From: Diploptera punctata
Lineage: Eukaryota; Arthropoda; Insecta; Blattodea; Blaberidae
DNA: 64,000 bases
Assembly (NCBI GenBank): GCA_030220185.1
Contig: JASPKZ010007250.1
Coordinates: forward strand, 2,321,501 to 2,385,500
Direction: 5' to 3'
Positions 40,861 to 52,318 of this stretch are shown here, in pieces; the stretch's first letter is position 1, and each line of letters starts with the position of its first letter. The position numbers were made by a program, and so were the translations under genes. Under the pieces are notes generated by a model. The model ran no database searches. It was not told the origin of the DNA and was given only the letters and a program-made list of their open reading frames with translations.

Positions 40861-41458
40861 TGTTATTTATTTATTTAGCCTTGTGGAGTTAATGTCATAT
40901 GACCTTCTCTTCCACTGACCAGAACAAACATATGTTACATTAGAATATAGCAATCACATTAACTCTTAATATTGAACACTGAATGAAGATTTGATCTATA
41001 AGATTATGATATAATCTATAGATTATATTAGATTTAGATTTATTTATTTGGCCTGGTGGAGTTAAGGCCATGTGGCCTTCTCTTCCACTCACCAGGGCAA
41101 ACATATATTACATCAGAATATAACAATCACAATGAACTCTAATATTAAATACTAAATAAAAATTTGATCAAAAAGATAATATCTATTATATTACGATCTA
41201 TAATGCAACTAGTTAATGTTAGTTAAAATTAAGACTAAAACTAATAATAAAATGTATACAAGCAAGACATATTAAATTGTCCCTGTCTAATGTATTAAAA
41301 AACAAAGAAAAATAATGAGATATAGAAAACTAACTAATTACGTTTGTAAAATATTTAAAACAAAACAAAAGAAAATATTTGTTAATCTTAATATTATTTT
41401 CATAAATAATTAAATATATTAATATTGCTAAAAGAATACAATCAGTGAGGTGTATAAG
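40861..41458 (-). repeat. LINE-A2 3' UTR, with a partial second copy
   Basis: 41055-41458 is the 3' UTR that follows the coding frame on the minus strand. 40861-41040 repeats part of it (ttgtggagttaatgtcatat, gaccttctcttccactgacc), so two LINE-A2 tails lie in series. Confidence 0.75.
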
Positions 41459-42010
41459 TTAGTTTGTTATTAAATAATTCTTTAATTTGTTTTTGAAGGA
41501 TGATGTAGTTTGACAATCTCTGACATAGGGCGGAAGGGAATTCCATGTTTTGGTAAGTGAGACCGTAAAAGATAATGAATAATATACAGTGTGATGAGGA
41601 GGGATATAAAGGACAATGTGCTGATGGCATCGAGTGTCAAGATTATGTGTGTCGGATAGTCTGATGAAGCGGCGTGATAAATAATTAGGCGATGATGTGT
41701 GAAGGATTTTATAGAGAAGGGATAAGGAATGGACAGTTCTACGATCTCTTAGACGAAGCCACGATAATTGTTCCAGGGACGGTGTAACATGGTCAAATTT
41801 GCGAATACCACAAATAAAACGTGCGCAAGAATTATGAACACGTTGAAGTCTTTGAGTGTAAATAATATTTAAGTCTGTAAAAAGAGTGTCACAATAATCA
41901 AAATGGGGCATTGCAAGTGTTTCTACTAACATTTTCCTTAGAGCGAATGGCAGACAATTTCTTACGCGATTTAATGAATGTATTATTGGAAGACTGTTTT
42001 GCATGTATGG
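41459..42010 (-). pseudogene. LINE-A2 reverse transcriptase, C-terminal fragment
   Basis: The open frame has LNRVRNCLPFALRKMLVETL, MPHFDYCDTLF, TQRLQRVHNSCARFICGIRK and KTWNSLPPYVRDCQTTSSFK, and ends KNYLITN. It is a clear relative of LINE-A at 948-1562. Codons beyond 42010 belong to the neighbouring LINE-B. It is 5' truncated, so the RT catalytic part is absent. Confidence 0.8.
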
Positions 42011-42019
42011 TTTATTTAT

Positions 42020-42990
42020 AATCTGAAAGAAATTATGGAGACGAGTGGATATCCAAATCACATTATAAAAGTAATTAGAAGTTTGTACTCCAAAACAACC
42101 ATCAGCATTGATAAAGGAATAGCGAAGAGTATTGTCTCTGAAGAAATTAACCAAGGTGTAAGACAGGGATGCCCGCTATCTCCGGCTTTGTTTAGTATAC
42201 ATGTTGGCTATGCTATTAAAATATGGCAACATTACTTGATTGAAACTTTTAAAATAAATGACAAAGTTTTAAACACGATTTTATTCGCAGATGACCAGGC
42301 TATTTTTTGTTCATCAGAAGATAATCTCCAGAGAGCTGCAAACCAATTAGAAAAAGTAGGCAAGGGATACAATTTAAACATTTCATGTACAAAAAACAAA
42401 ATTAATGGCATTTCGAGGAAAAAATCATCTCAGATGCAAAATTGTGATAAATAATAATATCATTGAACAAGTGAAATCCTACAATTATTTGGGTTTTAAT
42501 GTATCAAAGTGCCGAAAAGAAGATATAAATATAAAAATACAGAAATTCCTAAGAATGTGTGGAACAATAAGAACTCTTAAAGAATAAAACAACTCAGGAT
42601 ACTCAACTGAAATTTTATAAATTCATGGCCGTTCCTACTATTATCTATGGCAGTGAAAATTTGACTTTGACTCATTCAGACAGGAAAAAATTAGAGGCAG
42701 CTGAGATGAGATTTTTAAGGCCAACGGCAGACTACACTCTTACGGACCAGAAAAGAAGTTCTGAGATAAGAGATCAATTAAATATGTTTAAATTGACGGA
42801 TAAAATTGACAAAAAAAGACAAAATTGGTACGAACATCTACTTAGAATGCCAGATGATACACCCTCTAAAATGATTTTAAACTACAGACCCACAAGATAT
42901 AGAAGTCAAGGAAGACCATTTGCTAGATGGAAAGACCAAATATCTTGAAGTCGGAACGGGCCAGAGGGCCTAAGCCTTATTGTTGATGAT
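42020..42990 (+). pseudogene. LINE-B, longest copy (RT to 3' end)
   Basis: Frames 42020-42452, 42405-42585 and 42625-42945 form one broken protein. The motifs are INQGVRQGCPLSPALFSIHV (RT motif B), ILFADDQAIF (motif C, catalytic DD), then AFRGKNHLRCKIVINNNIIE, IYGSENLTLTHSDRKKLEAA and HLLRMPDDTPSKMILNYRPT. It ends gaagtcggaacgggccagag and a TGA-rich tail. Two frameshifts and stops inactivate it. It gives the best picture of the family RT. Confidence 0.85.
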
Positions 42991-43254
42991 GATTATATAA
43001 TATATAAACCTATAAGATAATATAACATAATAATGTGAATGGCAATTAACCCTTAAACTGGCGAAACTATTACTTCTCCATCTTGTTATTTAAATGTTCC
43101 GGACCGCAGTGAAAACAAAATCACGTGAAAACGTAAGTTATTATTGTACATTATTGTGTAATCTGATACAAATTTAAGTAATTTCTACTCATTTGTTTTT
43201 TCTATTGATTTATAAATGATATTAAACACATTACATCAGACCAGCCTCATGACA
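42991..43254. other. No recognised feature
   Basis: AT-rich spacer. Confidence 0.35.
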
Positions 43255-43570
43255 AATTGTCACGTTTCTGACTACTGTTCATGAGATCCCGGGTTCGATT
43301 CCGGTCAAACAACAGGAATTTTTCCTTAAAGGGAATTATTCCCTGTGGTTGCCCATGGTCTAGAATATAGGTTAAGTTTAGGTTAAGAACTCTCCTGGCG
43401 CTTCATTATCATGTATCACCCATCAATATCACCGGGGTAACGTAAGTCCGCCTTCTAGACGCCCCAACTTTAGAAGGGGGTTCAATTAAGTCAATGCCAG
43501 GAGAGAACACCAGAAATGTCGAGATTACAACCTGGGCATTGAATAAAAAATAATAAATAAGGTCAATGTA
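43255..43570 (+). mobile_element. SINE-F: different head joined to SINE-A tail i
   Basis: The head is gagatcccgggttcgattcc (B box), with no SINE-A body. From 43385 it carries the tail i sequence (aactctcctggcgcttcatt, caccggggtaacgtaagt, cgccccaactttagaagg, caatgccaggagaga). It ends in an A-rich run. Confidence 0.7.
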
Positions 43571-43890
43571 TCATGCATTGTCAATTTAAGTGTTAACATT
43601 AAGATTATGGATGATAATAATAAAACAATAATAATAATACAAGCAAGATAAATTGAATTGTTTGGTAGACTGTCACTATCTAATGTACCTGAAAAAAAAA
43701 TATATATAGAAAACCAATTTGTGGGTTATACAATATTTAAAACAAACGAATTAAATTATTAGTTAATCTTAATAGCTTACTACTTTCATAAGACAAATTA
43801 AAATATGAATTTTTAAAAGAATAATATCCGTGAGATGTATAAGTCAGTTTGTTATTAAATATTTTTTTCAGTTTTTTTAGCAATGTCATA

Positions 43891-44560
43891 CAGTGTGATT
43901 ATAAAGTTACAGTACATTTTAAAGAAATCGCTTACATATCGTATTTCTGTTACAGCCATTCGAAAGATACAAATATGTTCACCATTGAAAAGCGGATAGA
44001 GATTGTTGCTGCGCGTTTAAGAGGCCAGTCGTACGAGGAAGTTAGAGACAGATACCAAAGGAAACCATCACGAGAGACGTGTATCTTGATATGTTGCAAC
44101 TTTTCTTACAGCCACAGTTACAGCAAGATGGTATCATTGATACGGTGGTGTTGCAACAAGATGGAGCACCACCACACTTTGCTCTGGCTATACGCGGGTA
44201 TCTCAATGACAGGTTTTCCAAAAGGTAGATTGGAAGGGCATCTCCTCGTATCTGGGCACCTCGTTCGCCAGACCTCGCACCCCTGGACTTTTTTGCTTGG
44301 GGGTTCATCAAGCAAGAGGTGTACAGAACCAATTTTTCTAATCTGCAAGTGCTGAAAGAACGCATACGCCAGGCGAGTGAAATGATTACAGCGGATATGT
44401 TGGTGCATGTTTTCCGGACGACGGTGCGTCGGGGAAACATGTTTTGAGATAGATGGAGGTTATGTTGAACACTAACTTGATAGTAGAAACTGCCTTATAA
44501 TTTTTGTTTTATTTGCGCTACGTTATCCACAGAATGTACTGGGACTTTATAATCACACTG
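43891..44560 (+). mobile_element. Tc1/mariner-superfamily element, internally deleted
   Basis: Terminal repeats of about 18-28 bp (cagtgtgattataaagt, then cagtaca shared) with TA on both sides (43889-43890 and 44561-44562). At 670 bp it is about half the usual autonomous length. Confidence 0.85.
43975..44446 (+). pseudogene. mariner-type transposase, N and C terminal relics
   Basis: The N-terminal piece is MFTIEKRIEIVAARLRGQSY (HTH region), then a deletion near 44050. The C-terminal half reads LQQDGAPPHFALAIRGYLND, WAPRSPDLAPLDFFAWGFIK and VRRGNMF. DGAPPH and SPDLAPLDFF are the hallmark second and third catalytic-region motifs of IS630/Tc1/mariner transposases. The first catalytic Asp region is deleted. 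Stop at the frame end near 44446. Confidence 0.85.
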
Positions 44561-44640
44561 TAGTTTGCCAGTCTCTTAACATAGGGCGGAAGGGAATTCC
44601 ATATTCTGGCAAGTAAAACCGTAAAATATAGTGATAATAC

Positions 44641-45622
44641 TATTCAAAATCTCGTCTACTCAATCCCCTCTATTACTAACCCCAGAAGTTTGTAATATGA
44701 ATTTCCGAACGTCTGTAGGCCCCTAACAGAGTAAATATCTGTGATCATATGGAATAAGTACGAATCGCTTTTTTCATAGAAGCATATTTTAATCGAAAAC
44801 ATGCACTATTTTTAAGGGATACAAAAAAACAAACAACTGTAATCACAAATATATTTCTTACTAATTTGCGTACATTTTTAATTTTGTTTCCAATAGCTTT
44901 GAATCGATGGATAAAATCAAAATTTCTACCTTGAATTATGATCTCATTCTCATCTTTCAGAAAAATTATAAGTGTATATCTTATTTTCTTGCAATACATT
45001 TTTCTTCATAAAATTCTTTTGTCTCAATTCAAGGCGCTCTTGTTTCTCTTTTAATTTTTCTAAATTTCTTTCTTTCGTGGAGAAAATCGATGGATGGTGT
45101 AGCATTTCTTTTAAATAACAAACTCAATTCATTGTGTTCCTAAATTCTTAGCTGTATAATTTCTCCATACAACATTTCTTGGTGAGATTAAGTATATTTT
45201 TATTCATAAAAATACATTTCACACAGAAAAATAACTTCTGTAACGTATTCCATCTTGCAACGGTTTAGTTTCTCATTGTACTATGACAATATCATCTCAA
45301 GTCTCAATTCGTTATATGATGTAATTCAATGACTACTGTAATTCTTAAGAAATATATTATACATACTGTTTTGTAACTAAAATTTCATTTACAGACTAAG
45401 TTGAGGCCAGAGCGAGGAGAACTTTCTTCGATACTTACAGCACAATTTCTTCTTCAAAGTTACCGATTTTTTTTTCACTCACCTGAAAAAATAAAGAAAA
45501 TGTAATTAGTTTAAATTGTTTTAAAGATTTTTGCATTTAACCTCATTAAAATATTCCGTAAATAAGATCAATATACTAAGACAATTATTTTATTCTTACA
45601 TTATATTAAAAATATATAATGT

Positions 45623-45628
<6 letters not shown>
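44641..45628. other. No recognised feature
   Basis: Very AT-rich. The 84-codon minus frame at 44745-44999 has no family signal. Confidence 0.35.

Positions 45629-45671
<43 letters not shown>
45629..45671. repeat. (AAT)n microsatellite
   Basis: About 14 AAT units. Confidence 0.95.
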
Positions 45672-45672
<1 letters not shown>

Positions 45673-45811
45673 GTTATATTTTACAGAACATTAATATAAA
45701 TATTACAAATAGTTCCAATTGCTCCTTAATTACATTGAAAATAATTAGACAAAGAAATGTTGACTATATTTTTAACTTACATGTTATCCAGACATCCTAA
45801 AATATACAATA

Positions 45812-45812
<1 letters not shown>

Positions 45813-45847
<35 letters not shown>
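45813..45847. repeat. (AAT)n microsatellite
   Basis: About 11 AAT units, left of LINE-D. Confidence 0.95.
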
Positions 45848-45849
<2 letters not shown>

Positions 45850-46177
45850 CACGGAAAATAAAAGAATTTTAAGTACAGAAATGGATGTTTTAAGATCAGC
45901 TGGAAAATCTAGAATGGATAAAATACGAAATAAATAAATAAGAGAAATTATGGGTGTACAAGAGGAGTCGCCCCTCCATGGTATCTTTACCTTGTCGTGG
46001 TGGAGTGGCTTGCGTGCTTAAATGATCCTGAGAGCTATGCCGGCAGTAGCATTGCTGCTGATAGGGTTACCCATGCCGGACTGGTCGAAGGTGATAAGCC
46101 AGACGAAAAAAGTACCTTGGGCGAAAGAGTGACGATCTTCTTTCACCGTAAAAATACAACCGTCAAGAAATGCGGAC

Positions 46178-47365
46178 ATGGGTTCATCTGGGGTAAAATT
46201 TTCCGGAGGTCAAATAGTCCCCCATTCGGTTCTCCGGGCGGGGACTACTTCAGGGAACCCATGCCAAAGGCTCAAACACAGGGACATGTTCCTAGGAACA
46301 TGGAATGTTAGGACTTTATACAATAGCGGGGCACTACAGATATTAACGCAGGAACTAGATAAATCGCCCTTGGATATAGTCGCTTTACAGGAAGTTAGGT
46401 GGCCAGGAGTAGGTAGTCAGGAATCAGGAAGCTTTGCATTATACTATGGGGGTGCAGAAAGACCTGCATTTGGAACGGGTTTTTTAGTCAGAAGGAGGAT
46501 CCTATCCGCTATCCGAGATATTAAGTTTGTTAGTGATAGGATATCATACATAATTCTAAAGGGTAAACGACATGATTTTATAATTGTAAATGTACATGCC
46601 CCCACAGAAGATAAAGATGACAAGATCAAGGATGAGTTCTATGAAGAATTAGAATGCTTATTTGATAGCCTTTCACGATATCATATGAAAATTGTCTTAG
46701 GAGATTTTAATGCAAAAGTGGGGCGGGAAGATATATTCAAACCAACAATAGGCAAATTCAGTCTTCATGAAGATAGTAACGACAACGGGGTTAGATTAGT
46801 CACATTTGCCACATCAAAGAATCTCATTGTTAAGAGCACAACATTTCAGCATAAGGATATTCATAAATACACCTGGACGTCTCCAGATGGAGAAACTCGG
46901 AACCAGATAGATCATGTATTAGTGGATAAACGCTGGCACAGTAGCATCATTGATGTTAGATCAGTTAGAGGGACAGACTGCAATTCGGATCATCATCTGG
47001 TCAGAGTGAAAATCAGACAACGGCTATCGCTTATGAGAGGAACAAACGCTAAAGATGATTCTGTAAAATATGAATTAAAAAACTTGAAAAATGATGAAAT
47101 GCGGCAAGAATACCAAATCAAAATTGCTAATAGATTTGAAGTACTGGAATCTTCAGATGACAATGTGGCAAACGAAGAAGAAACTGATATAAATAAAGAA
47201 TGGGAGGCTATAAGAGATACTATTAAATTGTCAGCATCAGAAAGCATTGGTTGTTTAAAAAAGAGGCAAAACAAGAAATGGTTTGATGAGGAATGTGCCG
47301 ACATTGTAAAGAAAAGAAAGCTAGCAAAAATGAAATGGTTACACGAGCCAAATGAGGTAATTTAG
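46178..47365 (+). pseudogene. RTE endonuclease domain (5' part of the ORF)
   Basis: 395 codons. APE-type endonuclease motifs in order: LGTWNVRTLYNSG (about residues 42-54), VALQEVRWPG (70s), VNVHAPTED (about 137), LGDFNAKVG (about 175), TRNQIDHVLVDKRW (about 240) and SDHHLVRVKI (about 268). The family uses the enzyme to nick target DNA and start reverse transcription. ATG 46178 lies in the 5' region. A later Met (46288, before LGTWNV) could also start. The frame ends at a TAG created by a one-base loss relative to the continuing RT frame, so I call it a broken half. Confidence 0.9.
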
Positions 47366-49215
47366 AGCAATTGGGTAGTGTTAGACGGGAAACCACCAAG
47401 TTACTAAAGAGTAAAAAGAGGGAATATTTGAGAGAGAAGATTAATGATCTTGAAATGAACGCAAAAAATAGGAACATTAGAGAATTATATCAGGGAATTA
47501 GTATAGAGAAGAAAGGGTTTCAGGCTAGAACAAACATAATTCGGAATGAAAATGGGGATATGATTGCAGATTCTAGGAGTATATTAAATAGATGGAAAAG
47601 TTACTTTAATCAGCTATTAAATGTACATACAGAACAGGACATTGAGGAGGATAAGTTACAGACAGCAGAAATGCTAGTCGCAGAGCCAAGTGCATTAGAG
47701 GTTGAAATGGCGATTGAAAAATTGAAGATGTATAAAGCATCAGGTTCAGATGAGATCCCAGCAGAACTGATAAAATCAGGGGGAGAAAAATTGATGGACA
47801 AGATACGTTGGTTGCTTAGTATGATTTGGGAAAAAGAAGCTCTTCCAGATGAATGGAAGGAATCAATTATCTTACCAATTTATAAGAAAGGAGATAAAAC
47901 TGATTGCAACAACTACAGGGGCATCTCATTACTTTCAACTTCGTACAAAATTCTAACAAATATATTAGTAAGCAGACTTACTCCCTATATTGATGACATT
48001 CTAGGAGATCATCAATGTGCATTTAGAAGAAACAGGTCTACAACAGATCAGATTTTTAGTATAAGACAGATTTTAGAAAAGAAATGGGAATATAATGGTA
48101 CTGTACATCAACTATATGTAGACTTCAAAAAAGCATATGATTCAATTAAGAGGGAGAAGTTATATAGTATCCTGCTGGAGTTCGGAATTCCTAAAAAGTT
48201 AGTTAGACTTATACGAATGTGTCTAAATGGCTCAAAGAGTAGGGTGCGTGTAGGCAAACAGTTTTCAGACACTTTTGAAATCCAGAATGGGTTGAAGCAA
48301 GGAGATGCACTATCTCCTCTACTATTTAATTTTGTACTAGAGCATGCCATTAAATCTTTAGAGAATGAGGAAGGCTTACAACTCAATGGTATTAATAAGC
48401 TGTTAGTTTATGCTGATGATGTAGTACTACTGGCCGATAGCGAGGAGATACTAAAGGCCAACACGCACACACTATTGAGTAACACTAAGAAATTAGGACT
48501 GGAAGTAAATATCAATAAAACTAAATATATGGTCACACGTAGAAATTCAGTATATAATGGAAATGGACAGCTAATGACAAATGAGGGAAATTTTGAGGAA
48601 GTGGCTGAATTCAAATACCTAGGAACAATAATCACAAATAGGAATGAGATGCACAAAGAAATTAAACATAGGCTCAATTCTGGAAATGCGTGCTATTATG
48701 CATTGCAGAGACTTTTGATGTCCCAACTCCTTTCAAAAAACGTTAAGCTGAAAATATATAAAACTATTATTCTACCAGTTATATTATATGGGTGCGAAAC
48801 ATGGACTCTTACTTTAAGGGAGGAAAGGAGATTACGAGTATTTGAGAATAAAGTTCTTAGGAAAATTTTTGGACCAAAGAGAGATGAACAGACAGGTGAA
48901 TGGAGAAGACTACATAACAATGAACTACATGGTCTTTATAGGAAGCCAGATATAATAAGAACAGTTAAGTCTCGTAGACTGCGATGGGCAGGACATGTTG
49001 CGCGTATGGGGAATGAAAGACGTGCATGGAAACTTCTTGTAGGAAAGCCAGAAGGAAAACGCCCAGTTGGTAGACCAAGAATGAGGTGGGAGAACAACAT
49101 TAACTATGATTTGAGGGAAGTAGATTATACAGGGAATGACTGGAAAGCATTAGCTCAGGATAGGGATGTATGGAGAGCTTATGTCCGCGCGGCCATGAAC
49201 CTACGGGTTCGATAG
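47362..49215 (+). pseudogene. RTE reverse transcriptase and C-terminal tail (3' part)
   Basis: About 614 codons open from 47356 onwards. RT motifs: ILPIYKKGDKTDCNNYRGIS (about 168), YVDFKKAYDS (about 249, catalytic Asp), NGLKQGDALSPLLFNF (about 307), YADDVVLLADS (about 346, catalytic DD) and AEFKYLGTIITN (about 410). The C-terminal tail has TLTLREERRLRVF, LRWAGHVARMGNERRAWKLL and GRPRMRWENNINYDL. No start codon of its own is convincing. The first codon sometimes assigned is TTG. All catalytic residues look intact, so a single base change separates this copy from a continuous frame. Confidence 0.9.
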
Positions 49216-49400
49216 TGCCAGTGAGTAAGTAAGTAAGTTATGGATAGGTTCCTAATAGAAAGGAGGAAGACCGAAGAAAACTTGGATAGAAGGGGTACAA
49301 GCGGGTATCAATATCAGAGGATTGGAGGAAGATCAATGCATGAACAGAGAGGAATGGCGTTTGGTTTCCGGAAGACGGCGGCAGCTGCCATAATATCGGA

Positions 49401-49403
<3 letters not shown>

Positions 49404-49463
<60 letters not shown>
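49404..49463. repeat. (AAT)n microsatellite
   Basis: About 20 AAT units after LINE-D. Confidence 0.95.
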
Positions 49464-49466
<3 letters not shown>

Positions 49467-49699
49467 TATTGGTCCTCCAGGTTGGGGGTTCTGCGAAGAG
49501 CTGGTAACCTTTCTATATAAAACTTAGATTACTAAAAAAAAGAGGCTCCACCAGACTAAATAAATAAATAAAACTAGTTGTCGTAATTCCTAGGATACTA
49601 TCAATTACCGGATTATATTTCTGCACTAGCAAGACATTTGATCAGCTTTCAGCAGACGGACTATAAATTGAGCGAGGGTTGGAAGACTGTAAACATTTC

Positions 49700-49955
49700 T
49701 GAGAGCAATGGCAGGTTATGAATTACTAGATAGAAAAGAAATGATGCAATAAGGCAAGGATTAAGTACTTTTTACTCAAACAAAATACTTGAGTACAAAA
49801 AATATGGAGAGACCATTTACACCTCCAACCAATTAAAAAAACGCTCTTATACAAAGTCAAAAGCATGAGTAGGACGACCTTTTGCAAGATGGATGGATCA
49901 AAGCTTACAGTATTTTTGGGGCCGGACAGGCAAAAAGTCTAACCCCTGAACAAGG
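49700..49955 (+). mobile_element. LINE-B-like fragment, decayed
   Basis: ggcaggttatgaattactag, gagagaccatttacacctcc, gagtaggacgaccttttgca and gggccggacaggcaaaaagt follow the order of LINE-B's last 250 bp. No frame. Confidence 0.55.
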
Positions 49956-49959
49956 AAAA

Positions 49960-50318
49960 CAGATTTAATAAGGACAGATAAGTTTCGTAGATTGCGATGG
50001 GAAAGACATGTGGCACGAATGAGGAATGAAACAGGAGCTTGGAAACTTCTTGTAGGAAACCCAGAGGGAAAGTGGCCAGTAGATTAAATTTCGATGGGCA
50101 ATACATATGGCACGAATGGGGAATGGAAGCTTCTTGTTGGAAATTCAGAAGGAAAGCGCCCAGTAGATTGGCCAAGAACAACATGAAAGAATTGCATTAA
50201 CTGTGATTAATTTGAGAAATGCGATTTATACAGGGAATAATCGAAAAAAAATATTAGCTGAGGATAGGGATGTATGGAGAGCTTGAACCTCCAGGTACGA
50301 TAAAGCCATTAAGTTAAT
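49960..50318 (+). mobile_element. RTE 3' fragment, decayed, with internal repeat
   Basis: ttgcgatgggaaagacatgt, aagcttcttgttggaaattc, atagggatgtatggagagct and aggtacgataaagcc follow RTE order. The RLRW-GHVAR segment occurs twice (near 49993 and 50090). Confidence 0.65.
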
Positions 50319-50326
50319 AATAATAA

Positions 50327-50679
50327 TACTTACTCACTGGCACTATCGAACCCGTAGGTTCATGGCCGCGCTGACATAAGCTCTCCATACATCCCATCCT
50401 GAGCTAATGCTTTCCAATCATTCCCTGTATAATCTCCTTCCCTCAAATCATAGTTAATGTTATTCTCCCACCACATTCTTGGTCTACCAACTGGGCGTTT
50501 TCCCTGTGGCTTTCCTACAAGAAGCTTCTATACAAGTCTTTCATTCCCCATACGTGCAACATGTCCTGCCCATCGCAGTCTACGAGACTAACTGTTCTTA
50601 TTACGTATATCTGGCTTCCTATAATGACCATGTAGTTCATTGTTTGTAGTCTTCTCCATTCACCTCTTTGTTCATCTCT
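50327..50679 (-). mobile_element. RTE 3' copy inside an AAT tract
   Basis: cttactcactggcactatcg to ttgttcatctctc, reversed. AAT units flank both ends (50316-50326 and 50680-50722). Confidence 0.85.
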
Positions 50680-50680
50680 C

Positions 50681-50722
<42 letters not shown>
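50680..50722. repeat. (AAT)n microsatellite
   Basis: About 14 AAT units. Confidence 0.95.
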
Positions 50723-50725
<3 letters not shown>

Positions 50726-50742
50726 ATTGTAAGCTCTATGAC

Positions 50743-51056
50743 CATCCATCCATAGTAATTCTGCCCGAAGGCAGATCTTTCACTGCAATCACAGCATTTT
50801 CATGCTATGCTTCGAAGCTTTACTAAGGAATTATAGATATGGTAGCTTCCCGTTGCTTTCCACACCGGTGAAGGATGATGATAATGATAAGGAAGGACGA
50901 TGATGACCGGATGATTTTCGGGGACCGTTGGTTCCTAAGGTTCCTGACATTTGTCTTACAGGTGAGGTAAAACCCCGAAAAAACCTCACCCAGGAGCCTG
51001 TCCCGACCGGGAATCGAACCCGGGCCCGCTGCGTGACAAGGCTACACGCTACTCTA
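50743..51056 (-). mobile_element. SINE-A with tail type ii
   Basis: Reversed copy: tail ii at 50750-50880, body at 50950-50990, B box within gaccgggaatcgaacccggg. The outermost head bases are lost near 51056. Confidence 0.8.
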
Positions 51057-51780
51057 TCACTATAATGAACAAATATGTTCAATTATTTTCCAGCACAAAA
51101 TCGTAAAAAATAAACTACAGTAATATTGTTCCCAAACTTTTTGGTAATCTTACCCATATAATATTTTACACAGCACATGCCAAACTATAGATCAAATTTT
51201 ACAGTTACAGTGCGGTTACATTGGTTAAATAAAAAACAATTCAATTTCAAAAACAATTTATATATAATGTAGGAGCCCCCACTGTAGCTGTCAGTCCTGC
51301 GGGTTGTATTCCGCGCTTGCCCTCTACTGCCCTACGGCATAGTGAAGCAGAAATACCAATATTCAAATATAAACAATATTTCTCACAAAAAACTATTACG
51401 CAAGAATATATTTTTATTGAGTAACACGAAAGAGATGCACAAATTAACAATTTGTATCGAGCTAGTTGCGTCAAGCGGTAGGATATTTGAGAGATCCTAT
51501 TGTGACCACCTGACAGGTGTGTTTCCTGTTTTATCAGTAGTCAAGGCACATACATGATCACCATTGACATGTTTTAGACCTATTGGACCATTCTGATATC
51601 ACTAAGTTTTAAAGTTATCTACCCACTTTCTTACAGTTCGTCCTACAGTTCTATTTCCTTCTGGTTAATACTATAAAATCTTATGGAGTCTATAATTTCA
51701 AATATTCTTAATATGTTTCATCCGTTTTATTTTGTGGTATTCAATTTTTTTATATTATATTGTGAATAGCTTCAAATACT
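51057..51780. other. No recognised feature
   Basis: No shared repeat. Short open frames have no motif. Confidence 0.35.
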
Positions 51781-52318
51781 TGGATTGTACTGTCAGTAGT
51801 AGTGCGGTCTAGAAGTAAAGCAGAGGATAGTAATGGCAAAAGAAGCTTTTAACAAGAAGAGAAGCATTTTCTGTGGACTTTTGTCAAAATAATTACGGAA
51901 GAGGCTAGTGAAGTGTAGCATTGTATGGTGCAGATACTTGGACATTACGACGGAATGAGGAAAAGCGACTGCAAGCTTTTGAGATGTAATATGGAGAAGG
52001 ATGGAACGTATAAAATGGACAGACAAAATAAAAAATAAAGATGTGTTAGACAGAGTGGGTGAAAGAAGAACAATGCTGGAACTCATAAAGAAGATGAAAA
52101 GGAATTGGATCGGCCACTGGCTAAGAAGAAACTGTCTGCTGAAGGATGCCCTAGAAGGAATGTTCAACGGAAAGAAAGTTAGAGGCAGAAAAAGGCACCA
52201 GACGATAAACAATATTAAAATAAATGGTTTGTATGCGGATATAAAAATGAAAGCTGAGTTAAGGGAAGAGTGGAGAATGCTGAGTTTGCAGTGAAAGACC
52301 TGCTGTTGGGCAGAACAC
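51781..52318 (+). pseudogene. LINE-F C-terminal fragment
   Basis: 52001-52294 encodes MERIKWTDKIKNKDVLDRVG, LIKKMKRNWIGHWLRRNCLL and GRKRHQTINNIKINGL. Upstream to 51781 continues with decayed sequence. The 3' end is gaaagacctgctgttgggca. Confidence 0.8.

Larger units (their letters stand above)
43590..44640 (-). mobile_element. LINE-A2 fragment, interrupted by mariner-type element
   Basis: 43590-43888 matches the 3' UTR, and 44563-44640 resumes the coding end (gtttgccagtctcttaacat, agggcggaagggaattccat). The uninterrupted site is visible at about 41505. The insertion point is a TA. Confidence 0.75.
45971..49238 (+). mobile_element. Full-length RTE-clade retrotransposon, 3.27 kb
   Basis: Starts ccatggtatctttaccttgt, a phrase typical of the 5' end of insect RTE elements (recalled). 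It encodes an apurinic-type endonuclease and an RT in one reading unit broken by a single frameshift at 47353-47365, and ends gtgccagtgagtaagtaagt with a GTAA-type simple tail instead of poly-A. RTE elements normally have one ORF of this layout and short simple-repeat tails. It is the youngest and most complete element in the window. Confidence 0.9.
45848..49403 (+). mobile_element. LINE-D fragment hosting the full RTE
   Basis: 45848-45970 and 49239-49403 match 26915-27037 and 27125-27300. About 87 bp of the reference (27038-27124) is missing at the junction and no target duplication is present. So the RTE insertion came with a target deletion, or the deletion preceded it. Confidence 0.75.

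Noticed and set aside
44745..44999. 84-codon minus-strand frame as a gene
   Set aside because: AT-rich, no motif, no context.
46444..46629. Minus-strand frames inside the RTE (also 46993-47304, 47223-47477, 48108-48386, 48408-48677)
   Set aside because: Shadow frames opposite conserved coding sequence. They recur antisense in every RTE copy and have no family motif.
47371..49215. Host reverse transcriptase-like gene
   Set aside because: It has RTE motif order, flanking fragments and a simple-repeat tail; it is a retrotransposon.
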